A DNA stretch of 64,000 nucleotides, from assembly GCA_036925085.1 (NCBI GenBank), contig JAUPFP010000001.1, forward strand, positions 4,535,001 through 4,599,000, read 5' to 3'. The position numbers were made by a program, and so were the translations under genes. The DNA comes from Brachycybe producta. Taxonomy: Eukaryota; Arthropoda; Diplopoda; Playtdesmida; Andrognathidae. The notes beneath the pieces are model-generated. The model was not told the DNA's origin and made no database searches. It worked only from the letters and a program-made list of their open reading frames with translations. Below, piece after piece: positions 10,278-21,101 of this stretch (its first letter is position 1; every line of letters begins with the position of its first letter).

Positions 10278-10620
10278 TTTGTTTTCTATAAATTGAATGA
10301 GGCATCAAAAATTAAAATATTTCATTCACACAATTTTTTTCAGAAATTTATCTTTTCTTCACATTAAAATGAGTCCATGACATCAACATCCTTGTGTGAA
10401 ACATGGCGGACGAATGCACCCCTTCTTTCTGCCTGTCAAATTAAAGGGAAGGAATCTAGAAAACCCGGGATTCAGCTCTTTTTGGACTCATCCCCCTTCC
10501 CTTCCCCTATTCACCCTCACCCAATTCCCCCCTCTCTTTATTATAATTCTATAGAAAAGAAACACAGAGCCCATTGTATTCAAATTAAAACATTTAATCT
10601 TAAAAATTAATGACGTCATG
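10268..10620 (-). promoter_or_regulatory. Probable TMEM35A upstream region with CRE and ATGGCG motifs
   Basis: A perfect cAMP-response palindrome, TGACGTCA, sits at 10611-10618. The start codon lies in a YY1-like word (AAAATGGCG), and a second ATGGCGG on the plus strand is at 10403-10409. The stretch 10377-10545 is clearly richer in G+C and pyrimidine runs than its surroundings. This suggests a promoter for the minus-strand gene, but no TATA box or transcript start can be fixed. Motif matches of this size can occur by chance. Confidence 0.35.
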
Positions 10621-10684
10621 ATTTGTAATTTTCAACTATTTAAATTATTACAATTTAGAATTTAGGTTTCATATTGAATAAAAT

Positions 10685-10865
10685 GCAATATCAGTCATTT
10701 TGTAAAATTAATAGGCAAAGTGCAAAACCAACGATTAAGTAGTAAATCTTCACATTGTCTTATTGTTTTAGACATTTTGCATACTGTCTAAAATGCTATG
10801 AATTGTGTTAATGAATTTGTACACTGACTAGGCATTGTGCAAAATAACTGATTTTCAATTTGAAG
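10685..10865. repeat. FB-G element, short copy
   Basis: The ends are inverted: atcagtcattttg on the left and caaaataactgattt on the right. Inside are words typical of the family (aggcaaagtgcaaaacc, ttttagacattttgc). Related copies occur at 26.4-27.5, 43.4-43.9 and 50.4-50.7 kb. Confidence 0.6.
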
Positions 10866-10987
10866 TTTTATATGCATAGAGACAACGGAACACACTATAG
10901 ATGGCAGCACCGATTCAATGAATGGAGCTGTTCTTTTTTCTCACTAGAGAGTTGCACTGTTTATGACATTTTCTTATCTTATTATTA

Positions 10988-11250
10988 CTGTTCGGATTTG
11001 TATGCAATACAAAGCAAGTGTTTCTCAATCTATAGAAAAAAGGTCAATTGTGAAATAACAATCCCATAAAAACACTCGTTAGAGGCTAGAACTCTAGTTG
11101 ACAAATGACAGTAAAAAGACATCTAGCCTCTAACAAGCCTTCTTTGATTGAAAAAAGCATAATTGCTGTTGCTCACAATGCTTCATAATTGGCCCTTGGG
11201 CCACACGTTGAGAAAAGTTTGCTTGATAGCGCATAAAAATCCGAGCTCTA
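10988..11250. repeat. FB-C foldback, copy 1
   Basis: The outer inverted repeat is ttcggatttgtatgcaa and gcataaaaatccgagc. Inner inverted pairs are ggtcaattgtgaa/ttcataattggcc and gttagaggctaga/tctagcctctaac around a centre containing a short tgacaaatgacag hairpin. Confidence 0.8.
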
Positions 11251-11639
11251 CTTATTAAGAGATAATTATAATATTTTTAATGCATGTTAATTTGCATATT
11301 TCAATATTAATTAGAGCAATTTATTTGTTTGTTTTTAAACAGAAAATTCTCACATGTTAATCATTTCTTTTTAATTAATATATTTAATTGATTAATATTT
11401 TAGAAATTATAATAAATTAATAAAGCAAAACAACAGATTAAACAACAATTAATGTTAATTTAATCACATTTTCATAATAGAAAAATTATTTTTCGCGCCA
11501 AATTATTTGTGGCGCGAAATCTCTTTTAACTTGAAGTTAACTTAATATCAAACCATATGGTGGCGCCACCTGTCTCAATGCAAAGATTTTCTTTGTTAAA
11601 ACGCTTCAGTCAATAGGAGATTATTTAAAGTAAAGTGTA
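11251..11639. other. AT-rich spacer with a GGTGGCGCCACC palindrome
   Basis: Mostly TTAATTA-like sequence. ggtggcgccacc near 11560 and an inverted gcgcgaaat/atttcgcgcc pair (tttcgcgccaaat...ttggcgcgaaatc type, 11493-11522) stand out against the background. Confidence 0.45.
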
Positions 11640-11965
11640 GTGTTTTCTACACTAGAAGAGTAAGTGATTTGCATAAGAAGAGCAAAATTAAGAAAAGCTA
11701 AAAATATGTTTTAGAAACTAGAAGGGTGACATAACCCATTAAGAGTATTTTCATGTTGATGATATATTTCAAAATAAACTTTTTATAGACAACATTTAAA
11801 ACTTGTAATCATCTGGGTCATTTTCGAACTTACAAACAAAGCTTATTTTGAAAGATAGCAACATGAAGATATACGACAGTAATTGAGTTACCCTTCTAGT
11901 TTCTAAAACACATTCAAGGTTTTCTATTATTTTACAATCTGAAAGAATAATCTAGAGTTTAATTC
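11640..11965. repeat. FB-A foldback
   Basis: Left arm gaaactagaagggtgac, catgttgatgatatatttc; right arm aagcttattttgaaagatag, gttacccttctagtttct; ends at a degenerate ctgaaagaataatc. A second short signature (cactagaagagtaagtg) leads it. Confidence 0.75.
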
Positions 11966-11995
11966 CTTTCTTTTCTTTTGATTTGCACATTTTGC

Positions 11996-12103
11996 AAATG
12001 GCCGCCTTAAATTTAAAATGGCTGCTTTAAATTTAAAATGGCCGCCTTAAATTTAAAATGGCTGCTTTCAATTTAAAATGGCCGCCTTAAATTTAAAATG
12101 GCT
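11996..12103. repeat. 21 bp minisatellite, five units
   Basis: The unit is atggccgccttaaatttaaa, with alternating gccgcc and gctgct versions, so units 1, 3 and 5 resemble each other more than their neighbours. Each unit contains the palindrome aaattt. Confidence 0.9.
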
Positions 12104-12719
12104 TCCTCATTTTTGGTATTTTTTGGCCTTTTTTTTTCTTGGTCTACTTATATAATGGTGTTTTGAATGCTGATTTGTTGTTTTTTTGGCTGAGGTTTTT
12201 CAAATATGAATTGGATCTCATAGGCCTAATTAGGCCAAGGCTTAAAATTGGTTGTTCAAAATGCATTAGTGTATATTTATGTTGGTTAAACATTAAACAT
12301 TCTTTTATTGTGTGCTTCTTATCTCATGTTAATTAGGTTCTAATTGGATTGCATTGAGCGTTCCCAAGTGGACTCATATTCTAAATAGGCCTATATATAA
12401 TAGTACAAAATTCAACGTGTTTCTCATTTTGAAAAATAAATCTCTCTCCCCCACCCACCCTCTTCCCATCCTCATAGTAAACAATTATGTGTCATGTGAC
12501 ACACACAACATTAAACAATGTGACGTCATTATTCAGGTTTTTACTAAATGAAAAAGACACTTTTTTCATTTCGTTTTGAAAATAAGCCTAAACTGAAAAC
12601 ATGAAATAATAGGCTTAAAAAGCAAGGATCCAATTTGCATAATATGCAAATGAAGTAGAAATAATGAATAATTAAATCGAAATGTGGAGTCTGTGGTCAT
12701 TCTGCTTTTATTTTGATAA
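12104..12719. other. Spacer, no gene recognised
   Basis: Holds TAGGCCTA at 12221 and 12386 and TGACGTCA at 12521. Two chance 65-codon frames have no family features. Confidence 0.5.
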
Positions 12720-13165
12720 AGCAACATTAATAAGAAATTGAAAGTGTTTTTTTTAGAAACTAGAAAAGGAAATGAATTACTTATGAGAAATTTTCATGTT
12801 GATATCTTTAAAAATGTAAAATTTGTTTTTACTAATAATTTCAAATTATTGATTTTTTTGTTCAGATTTGATTAATTTTAAACTGCAATACAATTTTTTA
12901 TTTTAAAAGATATTAACGTGAAAATCCTTTCACACAAATTAACTTATACTCTTCTAGTTTTCACAACACTTTCTGAAATGCAGAATTATGTAAAAAAACT
13001 AGAAGAGTAAATGAAGTGAGGATTTTTCAAGTTGATATCTTTAAAAATACACTTTTTAGTTCACTTCAAGTTGAGCAAAAAAAAATAGGTCCAAAAAATG
13101 GCTGATTTTAAACTTCTAAAATGTTTATTATTAAAGACAAAACTTTACTCGTCTAGTTTATTAAA
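12720..13165. repeat. FB-A variants, degenerate
   Basis: Signatures gaaactagaaaaggaaatg, aactagaagagtaaatga and the inverted tatactcttctagtttt bracket atgttgatatcttt/aagatattaacgtgaaaa arms. At least one full and one partial copy. Confidence 0.65.
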
Positions 13166-13203
13166 ACGCAGAGTATCAAAAAAATAAACCAGCACTTAAA
13201 AAA

Positions 13204-13300
13204 TACAAGCATTCATTTATGAGTTCATAATACCATGCATTACCCATGATGCATCTTAACTTTTTGGGTGCATTTGAAAACACCTAGCAATTGTCTTTTC
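13204..13300. repeat. Single unit of the 52 kb satellite
   Basis: catgcattacccatgatgca at 13236, followed by gtgcatttgaaaacacctag, matches the unit of the tandem array at 52.2-52.97 kb. Confidence 0.65.
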
Positions 13301-13742
13301 ACTCTTCATAATTAGGGCAGAAAAAAAAATCTGCATTTTTAAATAAAAAAGACAGTTTAGAGGCTAAAATCTAGAGAAAAAAAAACTAACGATTGCTTAT
13401 GTGATGATAAATTCTGAGAGAACTCTAGCCTCTCTTATGGATCGGATTTTTATGCAATATCAAGCAAATGTTTCTCAATCTGCATATCCGAAAGGGCCAA
13501 TTGTGAAGTAACAATCCCATTTAAAACAACCAACGATCATGATTTTTTTCAATCAAAAACAGCTATAGTTAAGAGGCTAACAGCTGATAGTATAACCAGA
13601 CATTTAGCCTCTAATCAGCCCATTTCTTATTAGAAAAAAAAAAACCATAATTGTTGGTTGCTTTAATGATGATGATTATTACTTCATAATTGGCACTTGG
13701 ACCCACAAGTTGAGAAATATTTGCATAAAAATTCGAACCCTA
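13301..13742. repeat. FB-C foldback, copy 2, with an extra half unit
   Basis: The full unit is about 13438-13742 (atcggatttttatgcaata to gcataaaaattcgaaccc), with gctaacagctgat and tagcctctaatcagcc inside. Bases 13301-13437 carry an additional half core (gaggctaaaatctag...ctctagcctctc). Confidence 0.75.
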
Positions 13743-14659
13743 AAGTGATTTAAGCAGTTTTTTCAAACAATCTTGACTGACATTTTCAAATGTTTTCTGA
13801 ATAATTTCATTACACTACTGTATATATTGCATTTCCAAATGCAATCTAATTATATTTCAATTGTGTTTTTGAATAATGAAAAATAATTTTGAATTGAAAA
13901 TTGCTCGCAACTCCTACAAGTTTCTATAGACTATACTTATTTTTACTAATTGGCATTAACAATATGCATTTGAAAAGTGATGATGATGATGATGGTTTTT
14001 ATATTGTTTGGTCACAAAAAGAGGAACACGCAAAGAGAATCACAAATTTTCGGTTTTGTGTCTTTTGTGTAATTTTTTTTTTTCCTTTGAGCGAAAATTA
14101 CACGTTTTGCTATCACTTTTTATGTTTTTATGTTCAAAAGTTGTTACTTTCACTAATATAATAGGCCTAAATGTGTGTCCGGGGACATGAGGTCCTATGT
14201 TATTTAAGTCGGAATTGCCTCAATATAAAAAGAGGCCTATACATTCAAATTGTAGATGGCGACACAAACCAAATATGGCGCCATTTTTTTTTTGCAAAAA
14301 AAATAAGTAGGCCTATAATGACAGCATTTAAAGTTATCATTGGATAACAAAGAGAAGAACACCTACTAATATAAATATTCTAGTATATTATATATTGTAT
14401 GGTGGGTGCCCTTAATAAAGGTCCTTTTGTTCCTATTGTGACAGACAATAGGGGTGGCAATGTTATTAGATAGGCCTATATATTTAAACACACACTGAAC
14501 AATAGATACCATTTTATGTACAGTATGTCTCAGAACCAATGGACCTCGTGACCAAAATATACAAAGAAAAACCGTTTAACACGAAAAAAAAATCAGATAT
14601 CAAGAAATATATATGCTCAGATGGGTCCATTAGAATAGCATAACAAATTTTCATTTAAA
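13743..14659. other. Spacer with clustered TAGGCCTA, no gene
   Basis: TAGGCCTA occurs at 14162, 14308 and 14471, plus gaggccta near 14233. An 86-codon frame at 13901-14161 is phenylalanine-rich noise from T runs. Confidence 0.5.
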
Positions 14660-14975
14660 GTGGCTTATGATTATGAACAAAAATAAAAACTAGAAAGTGT
14701 TTTAGATACTAGAAGAGTATAGCTCAACCACTTAAGGGCATTTTTATATGTTGATATCTTTCAAAATACACATCAGCATAAAATTTACTTATTTTCAAAT
14801 TGATATAAAACAGCTTATTTTGAAAGATATCAACATGAAAATTCTCTTAAGCAGTTACGCTACCTTTCTAGTTTCTAAAACACATTCAAGTTTCTCTTCA
14901 TTTGGCATCTTGAAATATAAAAAAACAAGAGTTCAAGAGGCGTTTACATTTTGAAACCACATTAACACAAAATTC
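14660..14975. repeat. FB-A foldback, near-complete
   Basis: Left arm from gtgttttagatactagaaga; right arm caacatgaaaattctcttaa, gctacctttctagtttct and aggcgtttacattttgaaac. The sequence then runs into FB-B, as at 6.2 kb. Confidence 0.75.
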
Positions 14976-14984
14976 GCTTAACAC

Positions 14985-15715
14985 GAAAAATAGATGCTAC
15001 ACATTTTAAAATACACAGTCGGTGGCAATATGTTTATTTTTCATACTTAAAGTTGTCCAGTTTTGATCGTTTAAAGTGCAATGTGCACCTTAAATATATG
15101 TTCATCTAGCGATAGAACGACAAAAAATTGGTAAGTGCTCTTCTATTTTTAAAAAAAATATTTCAAAATCGCGAATTTCTAACTTAGGTCTATGTTAAAC
15201 TCCATTGATTACTAGCTCGTTAGCAAAAAAAAAAAATCCATTAAAATGTTTCTAAAAATACGTTAAAATAATTTTAAAAAAACAGAAAAAAGTCAGCACG
15301 TGCGCCAATGTGTTGGCTTCACTGTGGTTTACTTGTGGTTTTTTAAAAAATATTTCTAGGTATTTTTACAAACATTTTAATCGATGTTTTTTCTTACTTA
15401 GGCGTACTCAATGGAGTTTAACATAGAGAGTTAGAAATTCGCGATTTTGAAATAGTTTTTAAAAAATAGAACTGCACTTACTAATTTTTTGTCATTCTAT
15501 CACTAGATGAACATATATTTAAAGATGCACATTGCACTTTGAAAACTTAATATTGGAGAACTTTAAATATGAAAAATAAACATATTGCCGCCACTGACTG
15601 TGTATTTTAAAAATTAACGTTTTTTTCTTTAACATCGGGTCTATGGGCTCAATAGAAAAACGATGCTAGCGCTCTTTGTGGAGATTTTTCAAAGTAATTT
15701 TGCGATGTAGCCTCT
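14985..15715. repeat. FB-B palindrome, left tip deleted
   Basis: Both arms are present from the ggcggcaatatg-like block inward (left ~15015, right ~15597). The left arm lacks the outer gctagcatcg and cccgatgttaaag blocks, which are intact on the right. The centre gcacgtgcgccaatgtg, ttggcttcactgtgg matches the 6.3 kb copy. The right end ttttgcgatgtagcctctta again meets FB-A-like tip sequence. Confidence 0.8.
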
Positions 15716-16144
15716 TAAACGATTCAGGTAACTAACTATTCTTATAACTTGGGGCATTAGTTTTTGATACACACTCTGTAAATAATATAAAGACCCTATA
15801 TATATATAGAGAGAGAGAGGATTTATTCTAGTTCTTATTGTGTCGTTGATTGTTAGTGTTTAGAGTCAAATACATTGTCATGTTTTCTGTTTTTTCATTG
15901 TTGAAAATTTAAGATAAAATGAAAAAAAAAAAACTAATATCCGGTTTGTAAAGAGAAGAGAAAATGTCTCAAAGGAGCTTCATGAAGAAAAGAGATTGTT
16001 TTCAAAATGACAGTGAATTTAAGTCTTTGCTCTTTTTTTTTTGATGACTATTTAACTATAGGGTGGAAGAAAAGAGAAAGAGCTATTCCAGTATTTTATG
16101 CATCAGTCAGAGTGAAAATTTAGCCATTTTAAAAAATGACTAAG
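15716..16144. other. Spacer, nothing recognised
   Basis: Contains a short TA/GA microsatellite (about 15799-15819). No supported frame. Confidence 0.5.
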
Positions 16145-16605
16145 AAATGTGCAAAATTAACAATTCTATAGTAATATTATTATGACGCTTCATGAACAAG
16201 CTCTGATTGTCGAAAATTCTACTTATTTTGCATGTCAAAAGAAGAACATTAAAAATAAATTGAAAGTGTCTTAGAAACTAGAATGTGCAAAATTCTATAG
16301 TAATTAATTATTATTCATTTTTGCAGAATTTATGAAGTTTTCTGAACAGCTGATTTGTCGACTTCTATTCATTTTTTATTTCAAAAGAGCAACACTAGGA
16401 GATATGGAAAGTGTGTTAGAAACTAGAATGTATAAAGTGACACGATGTGCAAAATTAACAATTCTAAAGTAATTACTAATTAATTATTAGGCATTTTTGC
16501 AGAATTTATGAAGTTTTCTGAACAGCTTATTTGTCGACTTCTAGTTATTTTGTATTTCAAAAGAGCAACACTAGGAAATACGGAAAGTGTGTTAGCGTAG
16601 TTATT
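16145..16605. repeat. ~140-160 bp tandem repeat, three units
   Basis: gtgcaaaatt starts units at about 16149, 16286 and 16448. Each has attctatagtaatta, tttttgcagaatttatgaag, ctgaacagct and gtcgacttcta. FB-A-like gaaactagaatg words lie at the junctions. Confidence 0.7.
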
Positions 16606-17014
16606 ATGCAGAATGACTGATTTTTCACTTTGGCGGGATTAACGTTCATCTTCTCCTTTTTCCATTTTTTTTAATGTAATTTTGGAACATAAAAATTTAT
16701 GAAACACGTAGTTTAAAACTTGAATTTTAGGAGGTTGAAATACAAACCACACCTCGGAATTAAATGTAGGCCCTATATGTATATGTAAGGGCCTTTTAGA
16801 ATATTCTATAATATGCCTAAGTGAGAAATGACAGCATCATATATATTTGAAACTATCAAATATGAATTTGTCACATTTTAATAGTCATATATTACGAGAG
16901 ATTGACAAGTTATTTTAATATAGTTTTAGTTTGTTCAAAGGACATTTCATGAAAAACTCATATTACTTGAGATCGGTCCCAAGAGTCCAGACTCTAAGGC
17001 CCTTGGCAAACAGA

Positions 17015-17168
17015 CCACTTTTTGACCACTTGTTTTTTACTACAAAATGAAGGAAGTCGGCTTGTAGAAAAAACCGACCACATTGTGGTCCACATGCATG
17101 TGTAGTCCACCTGCGACTCTATTTTGCAGTTGAAAAGTAGTCTAAATGTGGTCTGTGTATTCTAGGCT
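17015..17168. repeat. GGTCTGTG-type foldback, copy 2
   Basis: ccttggcaaacagaccac on the left and gtggtctgtgtattctaggc on the right form the outer pair. tacaaaatgaag and ctattttgcagt form the inner one. It is the sister of the element beside TMEM35A. Confidence 0.7.
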
Positions 17169-17477
17169 TCCAGCCCTGTTGAACTCCCATAGCTCTCATT
17201 TATTTTTTTCTTATAATTTTCAGTGGCAATAAAAAAGTATTGTTATGCCAAACTATCGTGGTGCCTTTAATAAAATAAGTTAAACTTAAACCATGATGCA
17301 GAACAAAACTTTCTATAGTAAGTCTATGAAGATTTTTAAGTTGAGCTTTGTTTAATTTTATTACTTTGGCTTAAGTAACATTTTAGAATGAGGTTGTTAG
17401 GTTTTTTTTTAGTATTAAATATTGATATATTTTAAAATAAACTTTTTATACACGTTTTTCAAATTAACAAACAGAAT
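17169..17477. other. AT-rich spacer, nothing recognised
   Basis: No frame, hairpin or repeat family was recognised between the foldback and the hAT-like tip. Confidence 0.4.
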
Positions 17478-17955
17478 CAGTGGTGCAATCAGGTTTCTGG
17501 TCTGGGAGCTGGTGCTAATCGATATCATCAATATTCAGTGATTGAAATTGATTTATAAAAATTTATATTAAATTATGAAATTATTAAATATACCAGTATA
17601 CCCAATAGTAATTACTTACCAACAATCAAATTTGATTTTTACTGAATTGTCTATGTTTTCCAAGAATTAAAAAAATAACGCGGGATTGCAGAATACATTC
17701 TGCGAGCGTAGCGAGCAACAAAAAGTTTAGAATTTCTTCTTGGGTTTCCCGTTTATTTTTAAATTTTCTGGAGGAAGATTCATAAAAATGACTGTATTTA
17801 CTATTTTTAAATAAACACACAGCAGTGAAAAAAAGATATTCAGTTATGTAGACTAATTTAAATTCTAATTAAATTTTTAATTTCCTAAAAATCTAGAGTT
17901 TACAAGTTTCTATGTAGTTGGTGCTCTGCTGAGCTCCAGCACGATTACACCACTG
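17478..17955. mobile_element. Possible hAT-like non-autonomous element
   Basis: Starts cagtggtgcaatcagg and ends, in complement, cagtggtgtaatcgtgc, the CAGTGGTG tip being typical of hAT transposons. A second tip-like end (tagcaccactg) follows near 17996. An 8 bp target duplication could not be shown. Inside is gcgagcgtagcgagca (near 17701), a word often seen in animal Helitrons. Confidence 0.4.
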
Positions 17956-18024
17956 GTCCTAGGGTGGCTTCAGCCCTCCCCTGTGGTAGCACCACTGCAG
18001 AATATAAGCATATTTGTAATTCTC

Positions 18025-18120
18025 AAGAAACTAGAAGGATCAGCTAAATCACTTAAAAGTATTTTCAAAGTTGACATCTTTTAAATTAAACTTGTTATAG
18101 ACAATTTTGTTATAGATAAT
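18025..18120. repeat. FB-A arm fragment
   Basis: caagaaactagaaggatcag, cacttaaaagtattttcaaa and ttatagacaattttg keep the order of an FB-A left arm. The partner arm is found only after the intervening MITE-D. Confidence 0.6.
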
Positions 18121-18169
18121 TTTGTTTTCTTTTGAATTAGTTGTGGCCATTTTTTTGCATTTTTTTTTT

Positions 18170-18330
18170 TTGCATATTGAGTTCACTTCTTGTTGTTCAA
18201 TTGTGAGATGTAATGCTACTTGACCCTGATGATGGAGAAAATTCATCTCCGAAAACGTTGTTGGTCCATGTAAATCTTTATCATTCAACCATGTGGACTT
18301 CGATTCCTGGTTAATATTGACCATTGTGAT
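18170..18330 (+). other. Hammerhead-ribozyme-like core in a possible retroelement remnant
   Basis: CTGATGA at 18226-18232 is followed by a 5 bp stem (GGAGA 18234-18238 with TCTCC 18246-18250) and GAAA at 18251-18254. This is the order of conserved hammerhead boxes with stem II. GACC (18222-18225) can pair with GGTC (18263-18266) as stem I. The stem III/cleavage side is poor: with AAC/GTT pairing, the cleavage base would be G, which is not allowed. So this is at best a decayed ribozyme. Penelope-like elements carry such motifs. Confidence 0.3.
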
Positions 18331-18353
18331 TAAAACAATTCTAATAAATCATC

Positions 18354-18668
18354 GTAATACCCAGTAGACACTTGATAATTTAAATGCATTTAAATAATAA
18401 ATGTGTTCTACAGAGACCTGTGAAGGGCAAACAAACAATATGTCGTCAAATTCAATTTATTCAGTTAATAATCTGAAAATATTGAGTTAATACTTAAATA
18501 ATAATATATAAACTATTGACATTAAAATATTGATTTAGTATTTCAATTTAAAATATTAATAATAAAGTCAATTTTTATTTGGTGTTCATGTCCTTAACTG
18601 GATTCCGTATAATTCACCTAAACACATTTAATTTGAATTCATTTAACTCATGACTGTGTACAAGGTAT
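18354..18668 (-). mobile_element. MITE-D copy 1 (minus orientation)
   Basis: Complement of the copies at 25.06, 42.03 and 53.23 kb: it runs from cccagtagacacttgataat to actgtgtacaaggtat. The interior includes ggattccgtataattcac and aatattgatttagtattt. It sits between two parts of an FB-A element, so it probably inserted there. Confidence 0.8.
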
Positions 18669-18870
18669 AAGCAGACAACAATTAAAAAAATATGGTCTGC
18701 TTAAAGTTGGTTCATCATTTTCAGAACTGACATAAAAAGCTTAGTTTTGTTTTAGAAACTAGAAGGGTATAGCTTCAACTATATCCTTCTAGTTTCTAAA
18801 ACACAATCAAGTTCCCTCTTTAATTTTGCTTCTTGAAAAATACAGAATAACCAGCTGTCAAGGAGGGGGG
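18669..18870. repeat. FB-A right part with direct arm-to-arm junction
   Basis: tggtctgcttaaagttgg and aaagcttagttttg are inner-arm words. Then gaaactagaagggtatagc is followed within 15 bases by its complement tatatccttctagtttc, forming a tight hairpin near 18755-18800. Confidence 0.65.
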
Positions 18871-19527
18871 GAGGGGTAATTTATTCTTTAAAACCAGTTT
18901 AAATGTGAATAAATTATAAAATATGTATATTTTTTTTAAAAAAAATCTATGATTTCTCAATTTTTACAATCTTTAATTTTAATTTACAAAAATCTTATAA
19001 AACTTTTATTTCTCTTAATTATTTCCACTGAACTTCCATGAACTTTTTTTTTTAATTAACAATTTGATAATTGATTTTTTTTGTTGTTGTTGTTCAAAGT
19101 TTATAAAAATTATTACTCCATTAAAAGCATATATTTGTCAATTCTAATTTTTTTTTATATAAAAAACAACTAAATTAAAGTTGATAAAAATATCATTAAA
19201 AATAATTTTCTTGATGCATATTAATAAAAATCAAACAAGATTTTATCATTCTCTTCATGAAGTTCTTGTTTTGTTTTTTTGCATAAAATTTATTTAAAAA
19301 AAAAACCAACAACAAGACTAAAAATCTTAATCGACTATTTAAAGTACAATTATTAATTAAGACTTTAATTATATGTATTCAAGTGCTGTTTTTCTACTTT
19401 TGAAAAAAAAAATCCCCTCTTCCTTTAACTCCCTTTTTTTTTTCTTCTTAAAGACAACCAACTCTTAATTGGTAAAAACCTATTAAGAAAATGACGCCAG
19501 TCAAGTTGGTGACGTCACAAATATATA
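18871..19527. other. AT-rich spacer, nothing recognised
   Basis: Contains a GGGGGGG run at about 18862-18875 and TGACGTCA at 19510-19517. No supported gene. Confidence 0.5.
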
Positions 19528-19769
19528 CAGAGTGGCGCAAAAGTAATCATCGCATATTTATCAGAAGACGCCGTAACTCGCGAACGGAATGACATATCGA
19601 GCTGAGATTTTTACTGAACATTCTATGGAGGATTTCTAGATCAAAGCTACTTATTTTAAGTCTGATATGTCCGTTCCCTTAACGAGTTATGGGGCAATAT
19701 GATTATTTATTGTATGACAATTTTTGGCTTCATTTGTATTTACTACCGAATTAATTAATTAAAAAATTA

Positions 19770-19815
19770 TGTTATTCCCCCCCCCCCCGGTGCGAAGCTG
19801 GGTACTAAAGCTAGT
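19770..19815 (+). mobile_element. Helitron-like 3' end
   Basis: A C run followed by ccggtgcgaagctgggtac and CTAG-T (19811-19815) resembles the hairpin plus CTAG terminus of animal Helitrons, whose common form is CCCGTGCGAAGCCGGGT then CTAG. The stem is imperfect here. A related word, gcgtagcgagca, occurs at about 19996. No Rep/helicase fragment was seen. Confidence 0.4.
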
Positions 19816-21101
19816 AAAGCCTACATTATAAAAGTTAAAAATAAAGGCTTAATTCTTATATTAATTTAACACTAATTATTATGAAAAATAATGTCTAACA
19901 AATGGCCACCTTCACTGCGTTTCGCATACTTTTTTTATGAAAATTACACCAATAAAAGTGTAAATTTGTTTTGTAATTTTGCATAAACATTTAGCAAGCG
20001 TAGCGAGCAACATTTTTTTTTTAAATAAAAAGTGCCTAAAAACCAGCAAAATTAATTTTTTTTTTGTAAAATTTGTTCTAGTTTTTATTCTCTTTCTTTA
20101 AAAAAACGTGTTATTTTACATTTTTTCTATTTTTTAAATCAGCCTTTCTTGTGCGATTTTTTTTTTATTGAGTTTCACCCATAAAATCGGTCCTCTAATG
20201 AAAAAAAAACAGGATCTCGAACAAAGCGGCCCATTGGGGAAATATGCCCGATATAGGCGAGTCGGCCTCTGTTGTCTCTTACGATGGCATATTTTATATA
20301 ATTTCAAAAGACATTTTACCATAAATTTGCCTGATTTCTTCAATTATGTTGGCCTTTGAACCTGGCAGAGAATCAGGTTAATTTGCGTATATACTATGTA
20401 TCTGCTCCTTAAATTAGCCCCATATTAAAAAAAATTAAAGAGCCATCAACTCTGGTGATCTTGGCGGCTATGTTAAGTTACAGAATCGGAGAAATAAGCC
20501 GGGCCTCCTGAAAAAATAATTTCACTAACTGTTTGCTGTTTTATTTCATTGATGGTTACAGTATCGTCCAGATTATAATGGATTATACATTTAGAAAAAA
20601 CTTAAAATAAAAAAAAAACACGTGGACAAATACATCTTTCTTCTAGGACCACATTTTCAGGAAGGATGTAGTTCAATTTATTCAAAACAGGATCTACCTA
20701 ACAGGTGTCATACAGAAAAAAAGGGCTGGTCAGAGAAACAACTTTATTAAAAGAAAAAAGCTGGTGCTGCCTGGTTATACAGGTTCCGAAAACGGACAAC
20801 ATACTGATCAATTCAAAGAACATACATTTAAGATTGAGACACACATGCACGCCCTCTAATGTTCAACACTAACAATTTCATTGTCTTCCTGGATGTGTGT
20901 ACAGTGGCACCATCTTGTTGAAACCACACTTGTCCTTTCTCTTGACCCTCAATTTTGGCAGAAGAAATTCCTCAATCATTCTCGCCATTAACAATCTTCC
21001 ATAATACGGAATGGTGACATCAGAGCCAATGCCACGGATTTCAATGCAATGGCTGGTATTACATTGGATCCTTGTTGGGATGCTGCCAGGGTATTTCAAA
21101 G

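Noticed and set aside
17478-17997. Confident hAT element
   Set aside because: The tips look right, but no 8 bp target duplication could be aligned and there are two competing right ends, so only a tentative call was kept.
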